Assembly: GCA_902385655.1 (NCBI GenBank)
Contig: CABMGO010000005.1
Location: 1 to 64,000 of the forward strand
Source: an uncultured archaeon
GTDB taxonomy: Archaea; Nanobdellota; Nanobdellia; Pacearchaeales; GW2011-AR1
Direction: 5' to 3'
Length of the DNA: 64,000 nt
In this document: positions 51,947-60,478 of the stretch, piece by piece
Position numbering within the stretch: the first letter of the stretch is position 1
Layout of the letters: every line of letters starts with the position of its first letter
Program-made: the position numbers and the translations under genes
Notes under the pieces: model-generated
What the model saw: the letters and a program-made list of their open reading frames with translations, nothing else
What the model was told of the DNA's origin: nothing
Database searches by the model: none

Positions 51947-53218
51947 TTAATATTTACATTCCTCCGCAGCATATTTAGTTTCATCATACTCAAATATCAT
52001 CTTGAATCTTACAACATCTTCTGGTTTTCCGATACTCTTCGCAGGATTATCGCTAAGCTTGACAGTGCCGTGACCATTAGCCTCAACAGCTTTCACAACT
52101 AAAGATAAAGGATCAAGCCCAAGATCGTTAGATCCGTTTGTTCCCCATCCAGGAACAGTAGGTATTCTCCAATAAAATCTATTATGCAAACCAACCATTC
52201 TTGGAACATCTAATCCATCACTTGGAACGAATAATTTTGTTTTAGGATCAATTTGTTTTTCCTCATAAAAATTAATTTGCTTAGTAGCAAAATTTCCAGG
52301 ATTTCCCGAGTCCTGTCTAAGTCCAACCCAGTCTCTTGCCTGTTGATCCGTCATATCTCTAAAAAAGAAATCAGACCCGTACGTATCAGTAAGTGCGACA
52401 GACAAGCCCTTTCCATATTCATCCCACCATTCTTGCAAAACTTGATTGTGCGAAGCTCTGATCGCATCATCATTTTCATGCATTATTCCAGACATGATCA
52501 TAAAAGTTTCATGTGCCATAGTTCCTTTTGGTTGAAGACCATACTTCATCGCCAAATGAACATTAGAAGTTCCTATCATCTGATTAAATTCCAATTTATT
52601 TTTCAACTCAGAAACTTCATGATCTTGCCAGTCTCGGCTAAATCTTCTTCTTGTTCCGAATTCCATAAATCTTAGTCCAGGATTTGCATTGAACAAAACA
52701 AGTTTTTCTTCAAGTCTTCTCTGACCTTCGTTGTAAACCTCATCTCTTTGTGCAGGAGTCATCTTGTTAGTTAATGCTTGATAATAAAGTTCATTCATAA
52801 CAGAAAGCGCAAGAGTTTCCCAATAAATTGATCTGGCCCATGGACCTTCAAATTCTAAATTAAACTGTCCGTTTTGTTTTTCAAGTTTGTATCCGGTCAT
52901 TTGAAAATTTTTTAAGAATTCCAAATAATCTTGTTTGAACAAAGGAGCACCGTTATTTTGTAAAGTTCCAAGATAAGCTAGCTCTGTTTCATTAGGTCTC
53001 AAAGTTTGAATGTGATCCAACTCTCTTCGTAAATCTCTTTCATCGACTACATCTGCCATTCTAACTTTTTTAGTTCTATTAGTAAAGGCATATTTTACTG
53101 GAACAGTTGCATATCGGTGAAATGCAAACTGCCCCATAGTAAGTTTGTAATGATCCAAATCCAAAAAAGATTGAATTATTGGTTCTTCTCTTCTCGTTTC
53201 AAATTGTTTTGTTCTCAT
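51947..53218 (-). CDS. pncB: Nicotinate phosphoribosyltransferase PncB
   Basis: 423 residues. SFLDLDHYKLTMGQFAFHRY, EFGTRRRFSRDWQ (with the two Arg), GTSNVHLAMKYGLQPKGTMAHE, LTDTYGSDFF, VGLRQDSG and GWGTNGSNDLG are the bacterial PncB blocks. It converts nicotinate and PRPP to NaMN. The ATG at 53218 matches the usual distance to FLDLD; a reading to 53266 would begin inside a hairpin (53251-53272) after pncA. The gene is preceded by pncA, giving the order of the salvage route. Confidence 0.9.
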   Translation of the reverse strand: MRTKQFETRREEPIIQSFLDLDHYKLTMGQFAFHRYATVPVKYAFTNRTKKVRMADVVDERDLRRELDHIQTLRPNETELAYLGTLQNNGAPLFKQDYLEFLKNFQMTGYKLEKQNGQFNLEFEGPWARSIYWETLALSVMNELYYQALTNKMTPAQRDEVYNEGQRRLEEKLVLFNANPGLRFMEFGTRRRFSRDWQDHEVSELKNKLEFNQMIGTSNVHLAMKYGLQPKGTMAHETFMIMSGIMHENDDAIRASHNQVLQEWWDEYGKGLSVALTDTYGSDFFFRDMTDQQARDWVGLRQDSGNPGNFATKQINFYEEKQIDPKTKLFVPSDGLDVPRMVGLHNRFYWRIPTVPGWGTNGSNDLGLDPLSLVVKAVEANGHGTVKLSDNPAKSIGKPEDVVRFKMIFEYDETKYAAEECKY

Positions 53219-53284
53219 TTTCTGTTTTGTTTTTTTATTTTGTTTTTTTTCTGGCTGAAAAATCAAAGCCAGAGATTAAAAAAT

Positions 53285-54028
53285 TTAATTTAGTTTGCCC
53301 TCCAGTACATCTTTAGTTGTTACAAGTTTTGCACCAGACTTTACCATTTCTTCAAGAGCCTTATTACCAAATTCATTATCGATTTGGCCCTGAAAATCAA
53401 TGTTTACAGCTTCGATAGCATCGGCAACAACATAAATCTCAAGTTGTTTCTTGTATCTGTCTCTGCCTGCAACCATTGCCAACACTGCTGCCTTAACACA
53501 ATAATCAGTTGCAAATCCATCCACGACTACTTTTTTCAAACCCATAGCCATCATTCTTCTGAATGCAGTATCAAAGTTTGGATTTGTAGCTACATCGTAA
53601 GATTGTTTTTCAAAAACTAATTGCATTCCTTGATCAATTGCATCTAAATAAGCAGTCATCTCTGCAGTATTGTAGATCTTAACACCCATCAAAGGACCAT
53701 CCTTAGATCTGATGTAAACATCTTTTTGAGGCTCTAATTCAGGCAATCTTAATTGTCCTTTTGTTCCATTCATACAATGATCTTCGAATACTCCGCCTTG
53801 ATTTCGGATCAACTCAGCATCTTCGTAGAAATGCCTGTCCACAGAACCAAGAACAGCCCAGCCATTATTTTCTGCATGACCATGTAATGCGAAGATATTT
53901 GGGAGTCTTTCCTCAGCACCATATGGCAAAGCTCTTTTTGGCTTATTTGCTCTAACAAATAATGCACCACTTCTCAAACTGAAATCATTCTGGATGTCAG
54001 TCTCGTACAAAGCTACTTCTTTATTCAT
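53285..54028 (-). CDS. pncA: Nicotinamidase PncA
   Basis: 247 residues of the isochorismatase-like fold. Catalytic set: Asp in ETDIQNDF, Lys in FEKQSYDV and Cys in GFATDYCVKAA, with SVDRHFYED as the metal-binding loop. It deamidates nicotinamide to nicotinate, the first step of the route. GGAGG lies 7 bases before the ATG at 54028, so a longer reading to 54070 is not favoured. A CTGGCT/AGCCAG hairpin separates it from pncB and may tune expression. Confidence 0.88.
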   Translation of the reverse strand: MNKEVALYETDIQNDFSLRSGALFVRANKPKRALPYGAEERLPNIFALHGHAENNGWAVLGSVDRHFYEDAELIRNQGGVFEDHCMNGTKGQLRLPELEPQKDVYIRSKDGPLMGVKIYNTAEMTAYLDAIDQGMQLVFEKQSYDVATNPNFDTAFRRMMAMGLKKVVVDGFATDYCVKAAVLAMVAGRDRYKKQLEIYVVADAIEAVNIDFQGQIDNEFGNKALEEMVKSGAKLVTTKDVLEGKLN

Positions 54029-54054
54029 TTTTTCCTCCTGTTGAAATTTAGTTA

Positions 54055-54339
54055 CTATCTTGAATTCCATCCAACCCTCCTCTGAGTAAATCTTACAAAG
54101 TCTCCATCACGCTGATCACATTCATATTTAACAGTCCAACCAGCTTCCTCATATTTTCTTTGAATTAACTGATAAACAGGATCACTAGAAGAAACATCTA
54201 AATCTATGCAAACACCACAAGAATCTCCAACCACATAATCATCCATTAGAGCACGGTCTATTTTTTTCTCCAAAGCCTTAAAGCTTGCCCGAGCTTCCAC
54301 TAAAGCTTTTTCATGCACTTGTTGAGGTGTAATTACCAT
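54055..54339 (-). CDS. Small protein leading the NAD operon
   Basis: 94 residues with a helical N-terminal half, two Cys in GDSCGVCIDL, and a basic-aromatic end (GWTVKYECDQRDGDFVRFTQ). It is the first gene of the operon and starts inside the leader element B, with GGAG in the hairpin loop. No family recognised. The position suggests a regulatory or accessory role for the NAD genes. Confidence 0.6.
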   Translation of the reverse strand: MVITPQQVHEKALVEARASFKALEKKIDRALMDDYVVGDSCGVCIDLDVSSSDPVYQLIQRKYEEAGWTVKYECDQRDGDFVRFTQRRVGWNSR

Positions 54340-54430
54340 TTTGCGAATCTGTCTCCTTTCGCAAGTTTGCGATTTATTTTTTCAAAGCAAACGCTATCTA
54401 AATTGGCAACTGCGAACGAAGTGAGTTTAG
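54334..54430 (-). promoter_or_regulatory. Shared leader element, copy B, with Shine-Dalgarno in hairpin loop
   Basis: On the minus strand the order is TAAACTCACTTCGTTCGCAG, a diverged middle, then TTGCGAA (54364-54358) / TTCGCAA (54347-54341) with GGAG in the loop, then the ATG at 54339. It closely matches copy A at 12204-12290. A second short block matching the sequence around the start lies further upstream (54431-54447). Confidence 0.65.
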
Positions 54431-54450
54431 TGTTTACCATTTTGCTTCAT

Positions 54451-54471
54451 TTAGTGTAGTTAATACACTAA
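54451..54471. promoter_or_regulatory. Dyad operator 1 upstream of the NAD operon
   Basis: TTAGTGTA, a 5-base spacer and TACACTAA form a perfect 8-bp dyad, 112 bases before the operon's first ATG. The same half-site occurs in a second dyad 40 bases away, so a dimeric repressor probably binds both. Candidate regulator: the NrtR-like protein at 42284, untested. Confidence 0.6.
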
Positions 54472-54510
54472 CATATTGTAATAATAACACTATTTAAACA
54501 TTGTGGTGAT

Positions 54511-54535
54511 TTAGTATATGTATATTTTACACTAA
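54511..54535. promoter_or_regulatory. Dyad operator 2 upstream of the NAD operon
   Basis: TTAGTATA, then 9 bases, then TACACTAA: one mismatch in the left half compared with operator 1. It also lies 48 bases from the chorismate mutase ATG on the plus strand, so both genes may be controlled. AT-rich TATA-like stretches lie between the two dyads. Confidence 0.5.
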
Positions 54536-54582
54536 GTATTACCAATAGAACAGCTTAAATAATCAAGAAATATAAAAAGTCC

Positions 54583-54855
54583 ATGGAATTAACTGAAATA
54601 AGAGAAGAGTTAGACAAACTCGATGCGGAATTAGTCTCAATTTTGTCTAAAAGAATGGCATTAATACCTGAAGTTGCCAATTATAAAAAACAAAACAACG
54701 TAGCAAGATATCAACCGGAAAGAGAAAAACAAGTAATTGAAACAAAAAGAAAGCTTGCCGAAGAATCCGGAATAAATCCAGACCTAATTGAAAAAATTTT
54801 CAAAGAAATAATCAATGATGCGCATAGAATAGAAAAAGATATTATTGGTGAGTAA
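54583..54855 (+). CDS. Chorismate mutase, AroQ type
   Basis: 90 residues, the normal length of the stand-alone all-helical AroQ mutase. IREELDKLDAELVSILSKRM opens with the first catalytic Arg, followed by VANYKK, RYQPEREKQV and a final helix with the active-site Glu/Arg pair. It turns chorismate into prephenate. No other aromatic biosynthesis gene is near. The U32 protein at 10954 may need prephenate if it is a TrhP-like hydroxylase, a possible link that is only inference. Confidence 0.9.
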   Translation: MELTEIREELDKLDAELVSILSKRMALIPEVANYKKQNNVARYQPEREKQVIETKRKLAEESGINPDLIEKIFKEIINDAHRIEKDIIGE

Positions 54856-54898
54856 TGCCAAACAAAAGCGTTTTAAATACCTAAATCATTAATTTAAC

Positions 54899-55564
54899 AT
54901 GAAAAGGGTGAGAACGATAATTAATCGTATTCTAGTATACGGGCTGTTTGTCTATGGAATATCGCTTCTTTTTTGGGGAACAGGTAGAATAAGTACTATG
55001 CTCACAGCTTTTATTTCATTCATAGCCTCGGTGATAATCGCGTGGGTACTAAATTTTAAAAAAATAGACAGCAAATATATGCTCTATGTAAACATAGCAT
55101 TATGGGCCAATCTCTTGGGAGAAGTTATTTTCTATTATGGAAATTTAATTTTTTATGATAAAGTTCTCCACTTTTTTCTCGGAGCAGTATTATCCAGTAT
55201 AGTCTTTGGCTACTACTCCCAAAAATCTACGCTGAAAAAAGATGCAGTATTCTTCACAGTAATGGGATTCTTAGCAGTTTGGGAAATATATGAATACGCC
55301 CTAGATAGCTTTTTTGGATTTCAAGCTCAGGGAGTCATACTCAACGGAATGTTTATTCAAAGTCCGATTGATGACACTATGATTGATTTGATGTGGGGAG
55401 CAATAGGTTCACTAAGCTATTTATTTTTCAAAAAAGAAAAAGGAGATGTTGCATTTAGAAAAGAAATAGTAAAGGTAAAAGAATTTGTAAGAGAAAATAA
55501 AATTAAGAGAGAACCTCACTATTTCAAAAGAGCAATGAAATCTATGTGGGGATTTAGAATATAA
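54899..55564 (+). CDS. DUF2238-like membrane protein
   Basis: 221 residues with about six hydrophobic helices, and the conserved-looking pieces YDKVLHFFLGAVLSSIVFG, LAVWEIYEYALDSFFGFQAQG, and DDTMIDLMWGAIGSL. Acidic residues at membrane borders and the DTMxD pattern match DUF2238 (YjdF-like) proteins. The C-terminal ~40 residues are basic and soluble. Function unknown. Confidence 0.7.
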   Translation: MKRVRTIINRILVYGLFVYGISLLFWGTGRISTMLTAFISFIASVIIAWVLNFKKIDSKYMLYVNIALWANLLGEVIFYYGNLIFYDKVLHFFLGAVLSSIVFGYYSQKSTLKKDAVFFTVMGFLAVWEIYEYALDSFFGFQAQGVILNGMFIQSPIDDTMIDLMWGAIGSLSYLFFKKEKGDVAFRKEIVKVKEFVRENKIKREPHYFKRAMKSMWGFRI

Positions 55565-55571
55565 AACTAAA

Positions 55572-55790
55572 TTAAGCACCGACTGATTTTAAGAAACTAT
55601 AAACTACAAAAGCAGGCCAGACCAATGCCTTAAGAATTCCAAGAACACCCATCCAAAATCCTGTTGCCTGAGAAATATAATAAATTGCAGCTCCGATAAA
55701 ACCTAAACCATAAACTCCACCACATTTAGAATGATGTTTCCAATGAGAATGTTCACAGCAACAAGCTTCTACTTCTTTTTTCTTTGCCAT
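55572..55790 (-). CDS. Small membrane protein with Cys/His N-terminus
   Basis: 72 residues: KKKEVEACCCEHSHWKHHSKCGG puts four Cys and four His before two hydrophobic helices. The Cys/His cluster could bind metal on the membrane face. Such proteins recur in DPANN genomes but I know no function. It is convergent to the DUF2238-like gene. Confidence 0.6.
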   Translation of the reverse strand: MAKKKEVEACCCEHSHWKHHSKCGGVYGLGFIGAAIYYISQATGFWMGVLGILKALVWPAFVVYSFLKSVGA

Positions 55791-55923
55791 ATTAAATTAA
55801 AATAAAAGAACTATTTAAACATATAGTATTTGCAAATTTCAACTAAAATCCCAATAATTACATAAACAAAAATATAGATTAAATAATCTAAATCTTTAAA
55901 AAAAGAAAAATCACCAAAATAAC

Positions 55924-56358
55924 ATGGCAGCAAGAATTATTCCAGGAAGATTTAGAGTAGTTCAAGAAGTTTCTACAAGACTAATTCCAGAAAATGAACC
56001 TGAGCTCGTTGCAGATTTAAGTGATTCTACAGAATTAGACACACAAGTTTCACAAACAGTTAATTCAATATCTTATTCAACTGGCCGAGGAGAATCAACA
56101 GCAATTAGAACATTTAGGACTCCAAAAATCTTGAATGGTCTACGTGCAGCAATTCAAGCATTTAGAAATATGTACCAAGCACAGAGCCAGTATGAAACAG
56201 AAAAGAGAAAACAAACTAGACAATTATTAGCAGAATATGGAGTAGAATTGGCAAACTATAGAGCAGCAGAAACAACAGATCCCACATATTCAAGAAGAGA
56301 AACTGCAGCCACTGCAGAAGAAATCAGAGAAAAAGGTCTTGAAGGTTTTTTTAAATAA
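55924..56358 (+). CDS. Unknown helical protein
   Basis: 144 residues, soluble, rich in Arg, Glu and Gln. The centre (about residues 74-115) is a helix (RAAIQAFRNMYQAQSQYETE). No Cys and no motif. It is preceded by 133 AT-rich bases without an ORF. Its stop lies 7 bases before the end of the radical SAM gene on the other strand. Confidence 0.5.
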   Translation: MAARIIPGRFRVVQEVSTRLIPENEPELVADLSDSTELDTQVSQTVNSISYSTGRGESTAIRTFRTPKILNGLRAAIQAFRNMYQAQSQYETEKRKQTRQLLAEYGVELANYRAAETTDPTYSRRETAATAEEIREKGLEGFFK

Positions 56359-56365
56359 TTTCTAA

Positions 56366-57403
56366 TTAGTTTTGATAGAGTCTAGCAAAATTCTGTGCAA
56401 CTGCCCCACGCATTCTTTCACTATTAAAAATATCAGTAAGATGCTGCGCAGTTATGTCTCCAACCTCGGGACCAAATCTACCATATCTAGCAACCCCATT
56501 TGTTTTGAAGTGTAAAAGATGATGCTCCCTTAATCCGAGTTCCTGTCTTGTAGGATTTCTCACTTCCCCGCCGAGAGTGTGAACCCCATACCGTTTTGCC
56601 ATGATAGCTAAATTAGAAAAAAATGCTGTTTCTTGTCCAGAGTCTACATTAATCTGACTTCCCTCTGAAGAAGCCAAGCATTTCCTAACATAAAGAACTC
56701 GAGCATTTTTAGAATCTAAAAAACTAAAAAAACTATCACTAGATAACTCCTCAATATTTTCATTTGTAACGACACTAGAAACCCCATAAAAAATTCTTTC
56801 TCTCTTAAAAACTTCCATCGCTTCAGAGACCATATCAAAAACTCCTTTGCCCCTATTGAAATCATTTTTTTCCCTTAATCCATCCAAACTTACATATGGA
56901 AAAATATTCTTACATTCTCTAATTCCTCCTATAACATCGGGTTGCGAAACAAAAGTACCATTAGTACAAACCAAATATTCTACATTTGGATGCCTTTGAG
57001 CGCTAGAGAATAGGGTGTTTCTTGTTCGAGGATGAAATGGTTCTCCACCGAATATCGGCATAGCATGTATTCCAATCTCCAACCCTTCACTAACAATTTT
57101 TTCAAGAACATCTTCTGCTAATACTTCATTACTCCTGTTAACATAACAAGTTTTACAATGAAGGTTACAATAATCTCCAATATCTAAGCTAGTTCTTGTA
57201 GGCACCTTAAAACCAAATCTTTTTTCAAAATCTGCTCTTTTCCGTCTAGAAGAAACAAAAGTCCTAAAACCCATATTGGCAGCCAATACAAAAAGCCTAT
57301 CGAAATCAAACTGAGAAGCAATTTTGTAACTAACTTGAGGATTAGAAGTGAATACTTCCAAATATTCCAACAAACTATTTTGTTTTACCATATTGTTAAC
57401 CAA
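56366..57403 (-). CDS. Radical SAM protein
   Basis: 345 residues. DIGDYCNLHCKTCYV is the CxxxCxxC motif, IFGGEPF is the GGEP motif, and LVCTNGTFV the next strand, as in SPASM-like or nucleoside-directed families. No clear second Cys cluster appears in the C-terminus. The start is TTG at 57403, chosen because AGGAGG lies 6 bases before it; an ATG 4 codons later has none. It follows the P-loop protein on the same strand by 50 bases and may be in its operon. Substrate unknown. Confidence 0.8.
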   Translation of the reverse strand: MVNNMVKQNSLLEYLEVFTSNPQVSYKIASQFDFDRLFVLAANMGFRTFVSSRRKRADFEKRFGFKVPTRTSLDIGDYCNLHCKTCYVNRSNEVLAEDVLEKIVSEGLEIGIHAMPIFGGEPFHPRTRNTLFSSAQRHPNVEYLVCTNGTFVSQPDVIGGIRECKNIFPYVSLDGLREKNDFNRGKGVFDMVSEAMEVFKRERIFYGVSSVVTNENIEELSSDSFFSFLDSKNARVLYVRKCLASSEGSQINVDSGQETAFFSNLAIMAKRYGVHTLGGEVRNPTRQELGLREHHLLHFKTNGVARYGRFGPEVGDITAQHLTDIFNSERMRGAVAQNFARLYQN

Positions 57404-57453
57404 AATACCTCCTTAATAAAGAATGCGAAATCCTAGAAAGAAAAAATCCCATT

Positions 57454-58581
57454 TTAGCAAAGCCTGTCTGGAAGTTGATAACCTACTCTTGCGTCTATCT
57501 TAAATCCATTTTGTCCGATTTGGCCTGTAAAAGTTGCAAGATGCCACTTCTTTCCAGCCCTAGAAATATACTTTGAATCTAATTTTGCAGAAATATCAAC
57601 ACCCTCGCAATCTTCAATAGGTTTAGAACCTGTTTTAATAGATAAGTCTCTTAACCATAAATTGCTAGTCTCGTCTCTAACAACATTGTCTATAGTATAC
57701 ATATATGCTTGAGCGAGCTGACCACAAACCAGAATTGCATCGATAGAAGAAAAGTGCGGTCTGCAAGGTTTTCCGTCTTTGACTGCCCATGCGCCTCTTG
57801 GAGCAAGGTTTACTTTTGCAGAGACAGCAGTCTCAGCAGGATTAACCAAAACATTTCTTATATTATGCTGAACATTTCTGTACCCATTAGAGAAAAATCT
57901 TTTTCTTGGATCTCCCAGGATATCTTCAACACGATCAAAATAGATAGTACCTTCGTCTGCAATGCTATATTCAGAAGTAAGACTTTCCTCAAGGTCTAAA
58001 GAAGAAACTATTTGTTTCATTCTTTGCTGAACATTGCCTCTAACAATTATGGGTTCAAATCCCAAAGATCTCCAAGCACTCATTAAAATTTCATCTGCTT
58101 TACTTCTGAAAGCTTCAGATACAGGTCTATGACCATCACGAGGTAAAGGAAATTCTACAGGTAAATGAACAACGTGAGTATAATTTTGTTTAGCGTGTCT
58201 TTTAACAATTTCTCCAAAAGTATCCATTGCAAATTTGTATTCAGGAGAAGTTAATTCAGTTCCTCTTCCCATAGCTCCTTCAATTTCACGACCATAACCA
58301 TAAGCCCATTCATGTAAAGCAGAACCATCAGAGATAAAACCGCTATAAACAGATTTCTCAAGAGCAACTCTTTCACCATAACGAATAATACCTAATTGCA
58401 TTAATTCTTGACCATTGCATTCCTCTAATTTTTTTCCAGGAAATGTCTCTGGCAAAATATCTCTCATGCCTCTAGCAACCGCAGTCGGAATTCCAGTTCT
58501 CTTGGAAAGCTCCGCAGTCAATGTACTTTTACCAGTACCGTATGTTCCAGAAATTACAATTCTTTTATTGTTGTTTCCCAT
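57454..58581 (-). CDS. P-loop kinase-like protein with C-terminal extra domain
   Basis: 375 residues. Residues 1-190 are a P-loop NTPase: VISGTYGTGKSTL, SDGSALHEWAYGYG, and a basic lid, resembling the AAA_28/NadR nicotinamide-riboside-kinase-like families. Residues ~205-375 are a second domain with NLAPRGAWAVKDGKPC and HFSSIDAILVCGQLAQAYMY, which recalls the AvrD-like or hot-dog folds, though I am not sure. It starts the minus operon leading to the radical SAM gene. TTAGT/ACTAG, a dyad in the gap upstream, resembles the NAD operators in part. Confidence 0.65.
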   Translation of the reverse strand: MGNNNKRIVISGTYGTGKSTLTAELSKRTGIPTAVARGMRDILPETFPGKKLEECNGQELMQLGIIRYGERVALEKSVYSGFISDGSALHEWAYGYGREIEGAMGRGTELTSPEYKFAMDTFGEIVKRHAKQNYTHVVHLPVEFPLPRDGHRPVSEAFRSKADEILMSAWRSLGFEPIIVRGNVQQRMKQIVSSLDLEESLTSEYSIADEGTIYFDRVEDILGDPRKRFFSNGYRNVQHNIRNVLVNPAETAVSAKVNLAPRGAWAVKDGKPCRPHFSSIDAILVCGQLAQAYMYTIDNVVRDETSNLWLRDLSIKTGSKPIEDCEGVDISAKLDSKYISRAGKKWHLATFTGQIGQNGFKIDARVGYQLPDRLC

Positions 58582-58680
58582 AAATTTGTCACTAAACAGG
58601 GCTATTTAAATCTTTCTATTTGTTGTCATTTAGTAGTTACAACTAGAAAGATTTAAAAATTAACTCGCTCACAAAAGCAC

Positions 58681-59421
58681 ATGGAAAAAACATATAGCCC
58701 TGATATAGGTCAAAGAGTAGGATTAACTAACCCTGGCCCAGTATTCAATGGTAGATTTAGTCATCGACAAAAACTTGTTCTAGATGGACTAAATAATTTT
58801 GGAATAGGAAACTCTCCTGAAAGTAAAAATCTCCAAAGAGAATGTCAAGAGCACCGACGAGAATTCAAAAAAGCAATAGATGCACCAAACCTAATTGTTC
58901 TAGTACATCCCTTTTACACATGGTTGAATCATTTTGATTACGTAACTCCTAAAAATAGAAGAGGACTAGAAGTATATACTGAAAATTTGTTAAATCTTCT
59001 TGATGCAAATTTAGATCGAGAAAAAGTAGGTCTTCTAGCATTTGAGACAGCATATCACTACACAGCATTAACAAGTGCATTATTAGAACAAGGAAAAATT
59101 GATGATGTATTGTTTACGGAAGATGACTCAGGAAGACCAAAAGATGAAATCGATTTTCAACCTCACAGGACAAGACAAGTCTACTTAGGAGGAGGATATA
59201 GTGATCGTTGCCTAAGAAGTGCTGGAGGAGCTATATCAAGACAAACAGAAAACAAGAGGATATATGTCATTTCTAACTTGATAGTCTGCCCACCATCCTC
59301 TGCTCAATTTATTCTTCCAAGAAACAAACAAGAAGCAGCTAATAGAGTTAGCGCAGGATTTCAAGTCAATCCTCAAGATTTAGTCACCGCAAAACAGGTT
59401 ATCGCAAAATTCAAATCATAA
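58681..59421 (+). CDS. Unknown protein
   Basis: 246 residues, soluble, with alternating strands and helices: NLIVLVHPFYTWLNHFDYVTP (about 74-94), EKVGLLAFETAYHYTALTSAL, and a final part with YVISNLIVCPPSS. It may be a Rossmann-like fold, but no family was recognised. It is divergent from the P-loop gene with a shared AT-rich promoter region. Confidence 0.5.
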   Translation: MEKTYSPDIGQRVGLTNPGPVFNGRFSHRQKLVLDGLNNFGIGNSPESKNLQRECQEHRREFKKAIDAPNLIVLVHPFYTWLNHFDYVTPKNRRGLEVYTENLLNLLDANLDREKVGLLAFETAYHYTALTSALLEQGKIDDVLFTEDDSGRPKDEIDFQPHRTRQVYLGGGYSDRCLRSAGGAISRQTENKRIYVISNLIVCPPSSAQFILPRNKQEAANRVSAGFQVNPQDLVTAKQVIAKFKS

Positions 59422-59470
59422 CTGCAAATTAATTTCAAAAATTTTGCAAAAAAAAATATTTCTAAGTTAG

Positions 59471-59662
59471 TTAATCTTGAACTATCTTAACTAATTTGCC
59501 AGGATCCACAGCATGAGCATCTTGCATATTGCATTCGCCCTCTTCGTAGATCACAGCAAGTCCTGTCCCGCCGATATAACCGAAGTCATATACTTGCCTA
59601 TCAGGCAAATACAAAACCTTATCGCCCGGAACAAAGTGCGTTGTTTGTCTTTTTTCCCCCAT
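59471..59662 (-). CDS. Small beta-rich protein
   Basis: 63 residues with a pattern VPGDKVLYLPDRQVYDFGYI, then GTGLAVIYEEGE and a closing PGKLVKIVQ. It looks like a small beta barrel of the KOW or SH3 kind. Function unknown. It is preceded by an AT-rich gap with a plausible TATA region. Confidence 0.5.
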   Translation of the reverse strand: MGEKRQTTHFVPGDKVLYLPDRQVYDFGYIGGTGLAVIYEEGECNMQDAHAVDPGKLVKIVQD

Positions 59663-59760
59663 AATTTATAATAGAATTAAACTATAAAAATATTTTGCAA
59701 AAACTAATTAAAAAATTTAATATAATAATTATTAAAAAGGCAAATAAACTTAAAAATTAT

Positions 59761-60069
59761 ATGGGCCTTAAAGAAATCCTAACAAAAGAAAGAAAATTAT
59801 CCGATAGAGCTATAAGAATAATTGACACACTAACTAACACACCATATATTTATGGCGCAGGACCTCTATTTGGACTAGTCCTGGGAGTTATAGGTTCTTC
59901 TCCCGTAGACAAAGTAAGAAGAGCAATAAGACCAGACTTGGAAAAATTTGACTGGGGAAATACTTTTGGAGAGAGATTTATGTTCGGATACACTTCGTGC
60001 AGAAATGCTTTTACTTACAGACCACAAAGAGCAACTAATGATTACTCTGGACTTGGTGAAGGAATATAA
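59761..60069 (+). CDS. Small unknown protein
   Basis: 102 residues starting MGLKEILTKERKLSDRAIRI, with a hydrophobic stretch PLFGLVLGVIGSSPV in the middle. The ATG at 59761 follows a TATA-like region; the longer reading to 59695 begins in an AT-rich tract of poor coding quality. One Cys. No family. Confidence 0.5.
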   Translation: MGLKEILTKERKLSDRAIRIIDTLTNTPYIYGAGPLFGLVLGVIGSSPVDKVRRAIRPDLEKFDWGNTFGERFMFGYTSCRNAFTYRPQRATNDYSGLGEGI

Positions 60070-60076
60070 TTAATTT

Positions 60077-60472
60077 TTATAATTCCTTAAACTTCAGCAC
60101 AATACCATTTATACAAAATCGTTTAAAAGTCGGGGCAGAACCATCGTCAAAAACATGACCTAGATGCCCGCCACATTTTGCACATAAAACTTCCACCCTT
60201 TTCATTCCCCAAGAGTTGTCTTCATGATATTCTAAAGCCTCATCAGAATAAGGTTCAAAAAAACTTGGCCAGCCAGTACCTGAGTCAAATTTTTCCGAGG
60301 ACTTAAATAATTTATTACCACAACCCACACAAGCATAGACTCCTTTCTCTTTATTCCTAAGCAAACTACAAGAACCTGGCGCCTCTGTTCCTTTTTTCCT
60401 CAAGATATTATACTGCTCAGGTGTAAGAATCTTTTTCCATTCCGCATCAGTTTTTTGTATTTTCTTTATCAT
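60077..60472 (-). CDS. msrB: Peptide methionine-R-sulfoxide reductase MsrB
   Basis: 131 residues. YACVGCGNKLF and VLCAKCGGHLGHVF form the zinc site with two CxxC, SGTGWPSF is the substrate loop, and RFCINGI holds the catalytic Cys. It reduces methionine-R-sulfoxide in proteins. No resolving Cys outside the zinc pair is obvious. Together with the cupredoxin it suggests oxidant exposure. It is 6 bases from the next minus-strand gene, likely the same transcript. Confidence 0.93.
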   Translation of the reverse strand: MIKKIQKTDAEWKKILTPEQYNILRKKGTEAPGSCSLLRNKEKGVYACVGCGNKLFKSSEKFDSGTGWPSFFEPYSDEALEYHEDNSWGMKRVEVLCAKCGGHLGHVFDDGSAPTFKRFCINGIVLKFKEL

Positions 60473-60478
60473 TTTTTG

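Noticed and set aside
58040..58060. GGGTTCAAATCCC stretch resembling a tRNA T arm
   Set aside because: It lies inside the P-loop kinase-like coding frame, and no acceptor or anticodon arm surrounds it.
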